Below, one piece after another: positions 45,950 through 54,288 of a stretch of 64,000 nt of DNA. The notes beneath the pieces are model-generated. The model saw nothing but the letters and a program-made list of their open reading frames with translations. It ran no database searches and was not told where the DNA came from. The stretch is from Pseudomonas fulva (lineage in GTDB: Bacteria; Pseudomonadota; Gammaproteobacteria; Pseudomonadales; Pseudomonadaceae): the NCBI RefSeq assembly GCF_023517795.1, contig NZ_CP082928.1:4960001-5024000 (forward strand). The letters run 5' to 3'. The translations under genes were made by a program, and so were the position numbers. How positions within the stretch are numbered: position 1 is the first letter of the stretch; each line of letters begins with the position of its first letter.

Positions 45950-46716
45950 GCGCCTTGCTGGAGATACGCAACGTGTCACTGTCGTTCAAGGGCGTGAAGG
46001 CGATTTCCGATCTGTCGTTCAGTGTCAGGCGTGGTGAGATTTGCGCCCTGATCGGCCCGAACGGGGCTGGCAAGAGCTCGCTGCTGAATATCCTCAATGG
46101 GGTCTACCAGGCCGATGCCGGGCAGCTGTACTTTGCCGCCAAACCGTTGCGCCGGCCACACCCGCTGAAGGCTGCTCGGCTCGGGATTGGCCGCACCTTC
46201 CAGAACAATGCCCTGTTCAAGAAGATGAGTGTGCTGGACAACCTGCTGACGGGGCTGTCGCGCTTCCAGCGCAGCTTCTTTCTCGAGCAGGCGCTGGGCC
46301 TGCCACGTGCCCGGCGTGAAGCGCGCGCTTTCGCTGAACGCGCCGAGAGCGTGCTCGAGTTCCTCGAGCTGCAGCCCTGGCGCGACGTTGCCGTGGGCAG
46401 CCTGGCCTACGGCCTGCAAAAGCGCGTGGAGCTGGGCCGCGCACTGATCGCGCAGCCGACTCTGTTGCTGCTCGATGAGCCGATAGCGGGGATGAACGCC
46501 GAAGAGAAACGGGACATGAGCCGCTTCATCGCGGACATCAACCGCGACCTCGGCACCACGGTGATTCTCATCGAACACGACATTCAGGTGGTCATGGGGT
46601 TGTCCGGCCACGTGGTGGTGCTGGACTACGGGCGCAAGGTCGGTGATGGCACACCGGCCGAGGTTCAGGTCAATCCCGATGTGATCGCCGCTTATCTGGG
46701 GACGCCAAACGGATGA
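45946..46716 (+). CDS. Branched-chain-type ABC transporter ATP-binding protein (LivG-like)
   Basis: A 256-residue ATPase: Walker A GPNGAGKSS (about 36-44), a LivG-type signature SLAYGLQKRVELGRAL, Walker B LLLLDEPIAGM, and H-loop IEHDIQVVM. LivG-like NBDs power uptake through LivHM permeases. It overlaps both neighbours by four bases (ATGA at 45946 and at 46713-46716), so it is in a tight operon. The cargo is inferred from the operon to be an organosulfur compound or its acid, not necessarily an amino acid. Confidence 0.94.
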   Translation: MSALLEIRNVSLSFKGVKAISDLSFSVRRGEICALIGPNGAGKSSLLNILNGVYQADAGQLYFAAKPLRRPHPLKAARLGIGRTFQNNALFKKMSVLDNLLTGLSRFQRSFFLEQALGLPRARREARAFAERAESVLEFLELQPWRDVAVGSLAYGLQKRVELGRALIAQPTLLLLDEPIAGMNAEEKRDMSRFIADINRDLGTTVILIEHDIQVVMGLSGHVVVLDYGRKVGDGTPAEVQVNPDVIAAYLGTPNG

Positions 46717-47594
46717 TCTTTTTTCTGGAAACCCTGATCGGCGGGTTGCTCGCCGGCACTCTGTATTCGCTGGTGGCCATCGGCTTCGTGCTGATCTACA
46801 AGGCCAGCGGTGTGTTCAATTTCGCCCAGGGCGCGATGCTGCTGTTTGCCGCGCTGACTTTCGTCAGCCTGCACGAGCAGGGGCTGCCTTTCGCCTTGGC
46901 GCAGGCTGTGACGGTGCTGGTGATGATCATCGGCGCGCTGTTGATCGAGCGGCTGGTGCTGCGGCCGCTGGTCAATCGCTCGCAGATCACCCTGTTCATG
47001 GCCACCCTCGGCCTGTCGTTCATCATCGAGGGCCTGGCCCAGGGGCTGATGGGCGCCCAGGTGCGTGCGCTGGATCTGGGTATCGAGGACATTCCGCTGT
47101 TCGTTGGCGAGATCATGATCAGCCAGTTCGACCTGGTCGCCGCGAGTGTTTCGGCCCTGCTGGTGGTGGTGTTGGCTTTGCTGTTCAACCAGACTCGTAT
47201 CGGCGTGGCGCTGCGGGCGGTGGCCGACGATACCCGTGCCGCGCTGTCGCTGGGCATCAACCTGAATCGCATCTGGCAAATCGTCTGGGCCGTAGCGGGA
47301 GTGGTCGGTCTGGTTGCCGGGCTGCTCTGGGGCGCGCGCCAGGGCGTGCAGTTCTCGCTCTCGCTGGTGGTGCTCAAGGCGCTGCCGGTGCTGATCATCG
47401 GCGGCTTCACCTCGATTGGCGGGGCCATCGTCGGCGGGCTGATCGTCGGCGCAGCGGAAAACCTTGCCGAGGCCTACATCGGCCCGCTGATCGGTGGCGG
47501 CATCACGCCCTGGTTCGCCTATTTCCTCGCCCTGATCTTCCTCTACATTCGTCCGACCGGCCTGTTTGGCGACCGGGCCATCGAACGGGTATGA
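46713..47594 (+). CDS. Branched-chain-type ABC transporter permease (LivH-like)
   Basis: A 293-residue inner-membrane protein with about eight hydrophobic helices: GLLAGTLYSLVAIGFVLIYKASGVFNFAQGAMLLFAALTFV is the LivH signature opening. The EAA-like loop is in GVALRAVADDTRAALSLGINLNRIWQIVWAVAGV. Start ATG overlaps the LivG-like stop. It forms the membrane channel with the following LivM-like protein. Confidence 0.95.
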   Translation: MIFFLETLIGGLLAGTLYSLVAIGFVLIYKASGVFNFAQGAMLLFAALTFVSLHEQGLPFALAQAVTVLVMIIGALLIERLVLRPLVNRSQITLFMATLGLSFIIEGLAQGLMGAQVRALDLGIEDIPLFVGEIMISQFDLVAASVSALLVVVLALLFNQTRIGVALRAVADDTRAALSLGINLNRIWQIVWAVAGVVGLVAGLLWGARQGVQFSLSLVVLKALPVLIIGGFTSIGGAIVGGLIVGAAENLAEAYIGPLIGGGITPWFAYFLALIFLYIRPTGLFGDRAIERV

Positions 47595-47598
47595 CGCC

Positions 47599-48663
47599 AT
47601 GATCGCTTCCGTTTCACGCCTGCGCACCCGCTTCGACGAAGCGCCTCTGATCCTGGTACGCCATCGCTGGCCGCTGGGGTTGTGGCTGTTGCTGCTGCTG
47701 GCTTTCATCGCGCTGCCCTTGCTGGGCAACGACTATTGGCTCAACGCGATCCTGATTCCCTTCCTGGTGTTGTCGCTGGCCGGGCTGGGGCTGAACCTGC
47801 TGACCGGCTACACCGGGCAGACCTCGGTCGGTGCCGCCGGCTTCATGGCGGTGGGGGCTTTCGCGACCTACGGTCTGCTGCTGCGTGTGCCTGGGCTGCC
47901 TTTGCCGCTGGCGCTGATCGGCGGCGGGCTGATCGCCGGCCTGGTCGGCTTGCTGTTCGGCATTCCCAGTTCGCGGATCAAGGGTTTCTACCTGATGGTC
48001 ACCACGCTGGCTGCGCAGTTCTTTCTGGAGTGGGTGTTCGCCAAGTTTCCCTGGTTCTACAACTACGCCTCGTCCGGAACCATCAGTGCGCCGCGCCTGG
48101 AATTGTTCGGCTACAGCCTGGCCACGCCGGTCGGCCGTTACCTGCTGACCCTGAGTTGCGTGGTGCTGCTGACCTGGGTGGCGGTCAACCTGGTGCGTAG
48201 TCAGGTCGGCCGCAACTGGATGGCGATCCGCGACATGGATACCGCCGCGGCAGTGATCGGCATTCCGGTGGATCGCTACAAGCGCCTGGCCTTCGCGGTC
48301 AGCTCCTTCTACCTGGGCATCGCCGGGGCGCTTTGGGCCTTCGCCTACCTGGGCACCGCCAGCGCCGGGAGTTTCGATATCAACCGGTCGTTCCAGATCC
48401 TTTTCATCATCATCATCGGTGGCATGGGCAGCATCGCCGGCAACTTCATCGGCGCCGCCTTCATCAGCTTTACACCGATCTTGCTCAACCACGCCGGGCA
48501 ATGGCTGTTCGACGGCAGCGTCGATGCCGGGCAATTGCAGAACCTGCAGAAGATCCTCTTCGGCAGCCTGATCATCTGGTTTCTGATCAAGGAGCCGGAA
48601 GGGCTGGTACGCCTGCTCGGCGACCTGCGCGAACGCATCAGGGTGTGGCCGCTGAGATTCTGA
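47599..48663 (+). CDS. Branched-chain-type ABC transporter permease (LivM-like)
   Basis: A 354-residue permease with about ten hydrophobic helices. LivM hallmarks: LAGLGLNLLTGYTGQTSVGAAGFMAVGAF, a GRNWMAIRDMDTAAAVIGIPVDRYKRLAFAVSSFYLGIAGALWAF loop, and IIIIGGMGSIAGNFIGAAFI. ATG at 47599, four bases after the LivH-like stop; an in-frame start at 47566 would lie inside the preceding gene. A charged N-terminal cytoplasmic segment (about 30 residues) precedes the first helix. Confidence 0.95.
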   Translation: MIASVSRLRTRFDEAPLILVRHRWPLGLWLLLLLAFIALPLLGNDYWLNAILIPFLVLSLAGLGLNLLTGYTGQTSVGAAGFMAVGAFATYGLLLRVPGLPLPLALIGGGLIAGLVGLLFGIPSSRIKGFYLMVTTLAAQFFLEWVFAKFPWFYNYASSGTISAPRLELFGYSLATPVGRYLLTLSCVVLLTWVAVNLVRSQVGRNWMAIRDMDTAAAVIGIPVDRYKRLAFAVSSFYLGIAGALWAFAYLGTASAGSFDINRSFQILFIIIIGGMGSIAGNFIGAAFISFTPILLNHAGQWLFDGSVDAGQLQNLQKILFGSLIIWFLIKEPEGLVRLLGDLRERIRVWPLRF

Positions 48664-48745
48664 GCCCCACGATTTGAACGCTACCACGAACCTTGACCCG
48701 ACCCCGGGAAAGGAGGTTTCCAGCACTGCACAAGAAGTACACATC

Positions 48746-50086
48746 ATGCGCAAAACCTTGCATCGCCACCTGCTCGCCAGCCTTTTCGTGCTCGGCGCTC
48801 AGGTCTTGTCACCGGCCATCGCCCAGGCCGCCGATAACCAGCAGTTCATTCCCATGGCCACCTACCGGGTCGGCGCCTATGCGTCCAGTGGCATTCCCTG
48901 GTGGGCCGGGGAGATCGACTACTTCCGCTACATCAACGAGGTGGAAGGCGGCATCAACGGCGTCAAGCTGGTGTGGCAGGAGTGCGAGACCGAGTGGAAC
49001 GTCGATCGCATCGTCGAGTGCTATGAGCGCTACAAGGATGGCAAGGATGGCGCGCCGACGGCGTTCTTCTTCACCCACAGTACCCCAGGCTCCTATGCGC
49101 TGATGGAGAAGGGCGCGGCCGACCGCATCCCGTTGATCGATGGCGCGGGCGGACGTACCGAGTCCACCGACGGCAGCGTGTTCCCCTATGCCTTTCCGCT
49201 GCTGTTGAACTACTACAGCCAGGCCTCGGTGGGCATCAACTACATTGCCGAGCGCGAGGGTGGTTTCGACCAGCTCAAGGGCAAGAAGATCGTCACCGTC
49301 TACCACGACTCGGCCTACGGTCGCGAAACCCAGGCGCCGATGAAGCTGCTCGCGGAAAAGTACGGATTCGAGAACATCCAGATCCCGGTGGCCGATCCGG
49401 GCAACGAGCAGTCCGCGCAATGGCGCCAGGTGCGGCAGATCAAGCCGGACTGGGTGTTCCTGCGTACCTGGGGCGTGTCCACTCCGGTGGGCATCAAGAC
49501 CGCTGCGCGCTTTGGCATTGCGGTGGATCGGATCATCGGCGACGTCTGGGCCGGTTCAGAGGCTGACGTGATCCCTGCTGGCACGGCGGCCAAGGGTTAC
49601 CAGGCCCTGGCGCCGTTCCCCGGTGGCGACGGTTTCGAGATTCACCAGCGCCTGCGCCAGCATATCCTCGATGCCGGCAAGAGCGACCTCAAGGACAAGC
49701 GCTACTTCGGCAAGGTGTACTACAACATCGGCCTGATCAACGCCGCGATTGCCGTCGAGGCACTGCGCACTGCCCAGGGCAAATTTGGTAACCGCCCGCT
49801 CACCGGCGAGGAAGCACGCTGGGGCTTCGAGCATCTGGACATCGATGCAGCGCGTCTCAAGGCCAGCGGTTTCGAAGGGCTGTTGCCACCGCTGAAACTG
49901 TCCTGCTCTGACCACGAGGGCGGCGGTGCTGCCCGTGTGCAGCAGTGGGATGGCGATAAGTGGGTGCTGGTGACCGACTGGGTCCAGGCCGACCGCGCCA
50001 CCCTGCGTCCGCTGATCGAAACCAAGTCCGCTGCCTACGCCAAGGAAAAAGGCATCACCCCACGCGACTGCGCCAACGAGCAATAA
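48746..50086 (+). CDS. ABC transporter substrate-binding protein, copy A (LivJ-like)
   Basis: A 446-residue periplasmic binding protein of the branched-chain-amino-acid type. Signal peptide MRKTLHRHLLASLFVLGAQVLSPAIAQA. Long identical stretches with copy B (50153-51487), for example QECETEW, YHDSAYGRETQ, YGFENIQIPVADPGNE and LKLSCSDHEGGGAA, show a tandem duplication. Two positions around the binding cleft differ (for example copy A FFFTHSTPGSYALME against copy B VYQPNGAPAAYALAD), so ligand specificity may have diverged. The ribosome site is weak at the ATG 48746; the frame stays open to 48674. Confidence 0.92.
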   Translation: MRKTLHRHLLASLFVLGAQVLSPAIAQAADNQQFIPMATYRVGAYASSGIPWWAGEIDYFRYINEVEGGINGVKLVWQECETEWNVDRIVECYERYKDGKDGAPTAFFFTHSTPGSYALMEKGAADRIPLIDGAGGRTESTDGSVFPYAFPLLLNYYSQASVGINYIAEREGGFDQLKGKKIVTVYHDSAYGRETQAPMKLLAEKYGFENIQIPVADPGNEQSAQWRQVRQIKPDWVFLRTWGVSTPVGIKTAARFGIAVDRIIGDVWAGSEADVIPAGTAAKGYQALAPFPGGDGFEIHQRLRQHILDAGKSDLKDKRYFGKVYYNIGLINAAIAVEALRTAQGKFGNRPLTGEEARWGFEHLDIDAARLKASGFEGLLPPLKLSCSDHEGGGAARVQQWDGDKWVLVTDWVQADRATLRPLIETKSAAYAKEKGITPRDCANEQ

Positions 50087-50152
50087 GACCCTATCGACAA
50101 CCAGCGCCTGGCCGCCGTTGTGCAGATCGGGCGCGTGAGTAGAGAAAACAGC

Positions 50153-51487
50153 ATGAATGCAACCCTGAAACGTAGCTTCGCCGCCTTCGGCCTGGCGCTC
50201 GCAACCTGCGCCGCGCTGCCGGTGACGGTCCAGGCGGCCAATGAACAGTTCTTCCCGCTGGCCACCTACCGGGTCGGTGCCTATGCCTCCAGCGGCATTC
50301 CAGTGTGGGCCGGGATGATCGACTACCTGCGCTACATCAACGAGGTGGAAGGTGGCATCAATGGCGTCAAGCTGGTCTGGCAGGAGTGCGAGACCGAGTG
50401 GACGGCGGAGAAGGGCATCGAGTGCTACGAGCGCTTCAAGAATGGTCTGGGTGGCGCACCGGTGGCGGTCTACCAGCCCAATGGCGCGCCGGCTGCCTAT
50501 GCCCTGGCGGACAAGGCTGCGGCCGACAAGATCCCGCTGATCACCCTCGGCTACGGCCGCACCGAAGCCACCGACGGCAGCGTGTTCCCCTACAACTTCC
50601 CGGTGATGCTGACGTTCTACAGCGAGGCTTCGGCGTTCATCAATTACGTGGCCGAGCGCGAAGGCGGGCTGGACAAGCTCAAGGGCAAGAAAATCGCCAC
50701 CGTCTACCACGACTCGGCCTACGGTCGGGAAACACAGGGGCCGTTGAAGCTGCTGGCAGAAAAGTACGGTTTCGAGAACATCCAGATTCCCGTCGCCGAT
50801 CCGGGTAATGAACAGGCTTCGCAATGGCGCCAGGTACGGCAGCTCCAGCCGGACTGGATATTCCTGCGCACCTGGGGCGTGTCTACTCCGGTGGCGATCA
50901 AGACCGCCGCACGTTTCGGCTTTCCGGTCGATCGCATCATCGGCGACATCTGGGCCAGCTCCAACGAAGACGTGCTGCCGGCCGGCGAGGCGGGTAAGGG
51001 CTACCTGGCGCTGACGCCCTATCCGGGCGGTGCCGACTTCGACATTCACCAACGCATCAAGGAACACATCCTCGACAAGGGCAAGAGCGACCTCAAGGAT
51101 CCGAAGAGTTTCGGCAGCGTGTACTACAACTCCGGTCTGGTGAACGCCGCCATCGCCGTCGAAGCGATTCGCGCCGGGCAGAAGAAATTTGGCAACCGGC
51201 CACTCAACGGCGAGGAAGGTAGCTGGGGCCTCGAGCACCTCGATCTCGACGATGCGCGCCTCAAGGAGATCGGTTTCCTTGGCCTGATGCAGCCACTGAA
51301 GCTTTCGTGCAGCGACCACGAGGGTGGCGGGGCCGCCAAGGTTCAGCAGTGGGATGGGCAGCAGTGGAAGCTGATCACCGACTGGGTTCAGGCCGACCGT
51401 GTCACCCTGCGTCCGTTGATCGACGCCAAGTCGGCCGAGTACGCGAAAGAGAAGGGTGTGACGCCTCGCGATTGCAATGCGCAATAG
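50153..51487 (+). CDS. ABC transporter substrate-binding protein, copy B (LivJ-like)
   Basis: A 444-residue paralogue of copy A, 66 bases after it, with its own signal peptide (MNATLKRSFAAFGLALATCAALPVTVQA). Same fold and length, identical in many blocks. Differences are concentrated in the region around residues 110-140 and in the hinge-proximal segment QASQWRQVRQLQPDWIFLR. Both proteins can presumably deliver to the same LivHM-like channel, giving the importer two ligand ranges. Its end is 79 bases before the LivF-like gene. Confidence 0.92.
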   Translation: MNATLKRSFAAFGLALATCAALPVTVQAANEQFFPLATYRVGAYASSGIPVWAGMIDYLRYINEVEGGINGVKLVWQECETEWTAEKGIECYERFKNGLGGAPVAVYQPNGAPAAYALADKAAADKIPLITLGYGRTEATDGSVFPYNFPVMLTFYSEASAFINYVAEREGGLDKLKGKKIATVYHDSAYGRETQGPLKLLAEKYGFENIQIPVADPGNEQASQWRQVRQLQPDWIFLRTWGVSTPVAIKTAARFGFPVDRIIGDIWASSNEDVLPAGEAGKGYLALTPYPGGADFDIHQRIKEHILDKGKSDLKDPKSFGSVYYNSGLVNAAIAVEAIRAGQKKFGNRPLNGEEGSWGLEHLDLDDARLKEIGFLGLMQPLKLSCSDHEGGGAAKVQQWDGQQWKLITDWVQADRVTLRPLIDAKSAEYAKEKGVTPRDCNAQ

Positions 51488-51566
51488 CCGCCTGCCGCGA
51501 ACAGGCAGCGGGGTTCAAACGTGCGACATACAACCGGGCGCGAGTGTGCCCACGGAGGATACAGAT

Positions 51567-52346
51567 ATGAGCAGTGCGCCCCAAACGACTGCCGCGAGCC
51601 GGGAGCTACTTGCGGTAGACGATATCGAAGTGATCTACGACGGCGCGATCCTCGCCGTGGCCGGGGTTTCTCTGCGGGTCGGGCAGGGCGATATCGTCGC
51701 GCTGCTCGGCGCCAACGGCGCTGGCAAGAGCACCACGCTCAAGGCCATTTCCGGTTTGGTGCAGGCCGACCGGGCGCAGGTCAGCCGTGGCCAGATCCGG
51801 TTCCAGGGACAGAGCACCGCAGGCGTTGCAGCCAACCTGCTGGCGCGCCAGGGTATCGTCCATGTGCTGGAGGGGCGGCATGTATTCGCCCACCTGACCA
51901 TCGAGGAGAACCTGCGCAGCGGCGGCTTCCTGCGCAAACCCACGCGACGCCAACTGGAGCAGGATCTGGAGCGCATCTACGCCTGGTTCCCGCGCTTGAA
52001 GACCAAGCGCAAGGCCCAGTCAGGGCTGACTTCCGGCGGCGAGCAGCAGATGCTTGCCATCGGCCGTGCGCTGATGACCAAGCCGCGCCTGGTGCTACTC
52101 GATGAGCCCTCGATGGGCCTGGCGCCGATCATCGTCGAGGAGATCTTCGCCATCGTCGCCCAGCTCAATGCCCAGGAGGGCGTGAGCTTTCTGGTCGCCG
52201 AGCAGAACATCAACGTCGCCCTGCGCCATGCCAGTTACGCCTATATCCTGGAGAACGGTCGGGTGGTGGGAGAGGGCGGCGCTGCCGAGTTGGCAGCGCG
52301 GGAAGATATCCAGCATTTTTACCTGGGCGGCAAGGCAGATCGATGA
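51567..52346 (+). CDS. Branched-chain-type ABC transporter ATP-binding protein (LivF-like)
   Basis: A 259-residue second ATPase of the same importer: Walker A GANGAGKST, signature TSGGEQQMLAIGRAL, Walker B LVLLDEPSMGL and H-loop AEQNINVAL. GGAGG at 51554-51558 supports the ATG at 51567. Compared with typical LivF it carries an extra N-terminal stretch and a FLRKPTRRQLEQDLERIYAWFPRLKTKRKAQSG insertion of the type seen in ABC operons with synthetase genes. It is the last gene of this operon. Confidence 0.94.
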   Translation: MSSAPQTTAASRELLAVDDIEVIYDGAILAVAGVSLRVGQGDIVALLGANGAGKSTTLKAISGLVQADRAQVSRGQIRFQGQSTAGVAANLLARQGIVHVLEGRHVFAHLTIEENLRSGGFLRKPTRRQLEQDLERIYAWFPRLKTKRKAQSGLTSGGEQQMLAIGRALMTKPRLVLLDEPSMGLAPIIVEEIFAIVAQLNAQEGVSFLVAEQNINVALRHASYAYILENGRVVGEGGAAELAAREDIQHFYLGGKADR

Positions 52347-52396
52347 GCAAGCGTATCAAGTGACCTGCATTACCAAGCAGTCGCCAGAGCAAACGC

Positions 52397-52438
52397 TTCG
52401 CGGATGAATCCGCTCCCACAAGAGCAACTGTGGGAGCA
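52397..52438. repeat. REP-like element
   Basis: TTCGCGGATGAATCCGCTCCCACA followed by TGTGGGAGC in inverted orientation (TCCCACA against TGTGGGA): a Pseudomonas REP-type sequence. A related element is at 61493-61527. Confidence 0.75.
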
Positions 52439-52510
52439 CTGGTCGGCACTCCGATTGTCCGCGAAGAATCTTCGCTTCACAGCACTGTTCACTGCTGTTC
52501 GATCCAGCAA

Positions 52511-52549
52511 AAAAACGCCGCGATTCTGCAATGCAGTCGCGGCGTTTTT
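52511..52549 (+). terminator. Rho-independent terminator of the first sulfur operon
   Basis: Stem AAAAACGCCGCGA/TCGCGGCGTTTTT (13 bp) with a 13-base loop that is itself a small palindrome (CTGCAATGCAG). Confidence 0.88.
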
Positions 52550-52714
52550 CTTGGCTGATCGGTTCAAGCCCAGACCCGGTTTTTCCGCCCTGAAGAAACT
52601 GCTGTGGCACCGGCAACAGCAGTTGCACAGATTGCCCTGAAGGCACATTGCCTTGATGTTGAATTGTTAATGCAAGTAATTGATTAATATTGATTTAATG
52701 CCTTGGCATGGTTG

Positions 52715-52731
52715 TTGGCATAGCGGTTGTA
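52715..52731 (+). promoter_or_regulatory. Candidate sigma-54 promoter of the porin gene
   Basis: TTGGCATAGCGGTTGTA: GG at 52717-52718, ten bases, then GT at 52729-52730. One mismatch to GG-N10-GC. A second, poorer -24-like TTGGCATG begins 12 bases earlier. The porin start is about 47 bases downstream. Confidence 0.55.
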
Positions 52732-52777
52732 CAACGCCTAGAAAGGCGCCGACCCTGTCACTCCAAGGACCTCTGCC

Positions 52778-54130
52778 ATGCGCCCTACAACTTGCTACAG
52801 AGCAGCTCTTTCTCTGGCCATCCTGCTGGCCAGCCCTGCCTTTGCCGACAACGATGAGGATGAAGGTTTCATCGACGGTGCGCAGATCCACGTGCTCAAC
52901 CGAAACTTCTTTTTCAGCCAGGACTATCGCCACGGCGACTTCACTCGCAACCCAAATAATGGCGAGCGGCAAAGTCTGCATCGCGAATGGGGCCACGGCA
53001 TCATCGCCAACCTGCAATCCGGCTTCACCCATGGCACTGTAGGCTTCGGCCTGGACGCGCAGGGGTTGGTCGGCCTCAAGCTCGATGGCGGTAACGGTAC
53101 GGTCGGCAATGGTGTCGGCGTGCCCGGTATCGTGTCGCGCTCGGGGAGCAACTTCGACGGCGAGCCCAAGGACAGCTCCGGCAAGGTTGGTGCAGCACTC
53201 AAGGTGCGCGCCTTCGACACCGAGCTGCGCTATGGCGACGTCAGCCCGAGCAGCCCGGTATTGCACGCCAGCGACATTCGCCTGCTGCCGCAGACCCTGC
53301 GCGGCTTCATCTTCAACAACGAGTCGCTGGATGGCCTGAGCCTGCAGGGTGGCAAGCTCGAGTCGAGCAGTGACCGCAACGCCAGCAGCCACCGTGGCGA
53401 CCTCGGCACCGTGTATGCCGGGCGCATCAAGGGTGCCAATGATGTGGTGTACCTGGGCGGCGATTACCGGTTCAACGACCAACTCACCTTGCGCCTGCAC
53501 AGCAGCCGCCTCGACGACGTCTGGAGCCAGTCGTTCTTCAACGTCGAGCATGTGCAGCCGCTGGGTAGCCAGTTGAGTCTGAAGACCGGGCTCAATTATT
53601 ACCGCACCCGTGACAGCGGCCAGGCGCTGGCCGGAGAGATCGACAACGACTCCTGGAGCGTGCATGCCGGGCTGGCTGCCGGCTCTCATGGCCTCAAGCT
53701 GTCCTACACGCGCATCGATGGCGACACGCCGTTCGACTATGTGTGGAATACCTATGACCTGCAGCTCGATGCCGCTTCGCAGGTATCGGACTTCAACAAT
53801 CCCAACGAGCGTGCCTGGGAGGCCCGTTACGACTACGACTTTGCCGCACTTGGCGTCCCTGGGCTGAGCCTGACTGCGCGTTATGTGCGCGGCAGCGACA
53901 TCGATGGCAGGCGCGCCAGTGGTGCCTACAGCTACTTCAATGGCATCGAGGATGGCCGCCACTGGGAACGCAATCTGTGGCTCTCGTACGTGGTGCAGAG
54001 TGGGTCGGCCAAGAACCTGTCCTTCAACCTGCTGCAAGCCACCCACCGCGTGGGTGGCGATCACAGTGCTGAATCGAACGTCGACGAGTTGCGCCTGATC
54101 GTTCAGTACCCGCTGGATATCAGCCTCTGA
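52778..54130 (+). CDS. OprD-family outer-membrane porin
   Basis: A 450-residue OprD-type channel: signal peptide MRPTTCYRAALSLAILLASPAFA, then GFIDGAQIHVLNRNFFFSQDYR (the OprD opening), LHREWGHGIIANLQSGFTHGTVGFGLDAQGLVGLKLDGG, RAFDTELRYGDVSPSSPVLHASDIRLLPQTLRGF and a C-terminal ELRLIVQYPLDISL. OprD porins have 18 strands and pass small, often carboxylated, molecules. It lies between the two sulfur operons and has its own sigma-54-like promoter, so it probably serves as the outer-membrane entry for the compounds imported by the ABC systems. Confidence 0.93.
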   Translation: MRPTTCYRAALSLAILLASPAFADNDEDEGFIDGAQIHVLNRNFFFSQDYRHGDFTRNPNNGERQSLHREWGHGIIANLQSGFTHGTVGFGLDAQGLVGLKLDGGNGTVGNGVGVPGIVSRSGSNFDGEPKDSSGKVGAALKVRAFDTELRYGDVSPSSPVLHASDIRLLPQTLRGFIFNNESLDGLSLQGGKLESSSDRNASSHRGDLGTVYAGRIKGANDVVYLGGDYRFNDQLTLRLHSSRLDDVWSQSFFNVEHVQPLGSQLSLKTGLNYYRTRDSGQALAGEIDNDSWSVHAGLAAGSHGLKLSYTRIDGDTPFDYVWNTYDLQLDAASQVSDFNNPNERAWEARYDYDFAALGVPGLSLTARYVRGSDIDGRRASGAYSYFNGIEDGRHWERNLWLSYVVQSGSAKNLSFNLLQATHRVGGDHSAESNVDELRLIVQYPLDISL

Positions 54131-54235
54131 GCCAGCTGTTCGCTGGGCAACAGCTGATCCGCAGTTTGTCCCGTGGGCGCTTTGCCGATAACCGGGAAGG
54201 TTCGCCAAATAGCTGAATCAACAGGGTTGCCCAGG

Positions 54236-54253
54236 TTGGTACGGGCTGTGCTG
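54236..54253 (+). promoter_or_regulatory. Candidate sigma-54 promoter of the second sulfur operon
   Basis: TTGGTACGGGCTGTGCTG: GG at 54238-54239, ten bases, GC at 54250-54251, an exact GG-N10-GC. The start codon of the SfnB-like gene is 36 bases downstream. Confidence 0.55.
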
Positions 54254-54288
54254 TAGCCCTGGGGAACCCGTCACTCATGGAGTAGCAC

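Larger units (their letters stand above)
52347..52777. other. Intergenic region with REP, terminator and sigma-54-like element
   Basis: 431 bases between the LivF-like gene and the porin gene. No coding ORF. It contains a REP-type hairpin (52397-52438), a terminator (52511-52549), an AT-rich stretch (52655-52700) and the candidate porin promoter. Confidence 0.7.

Noticed and set aside
49556..51484. Antisense 642-residue ORF opposite the twin LivJ-like genes
   Set aside because: It is internally repeated only because the sense genes are duplicated; no independent coding evidence.
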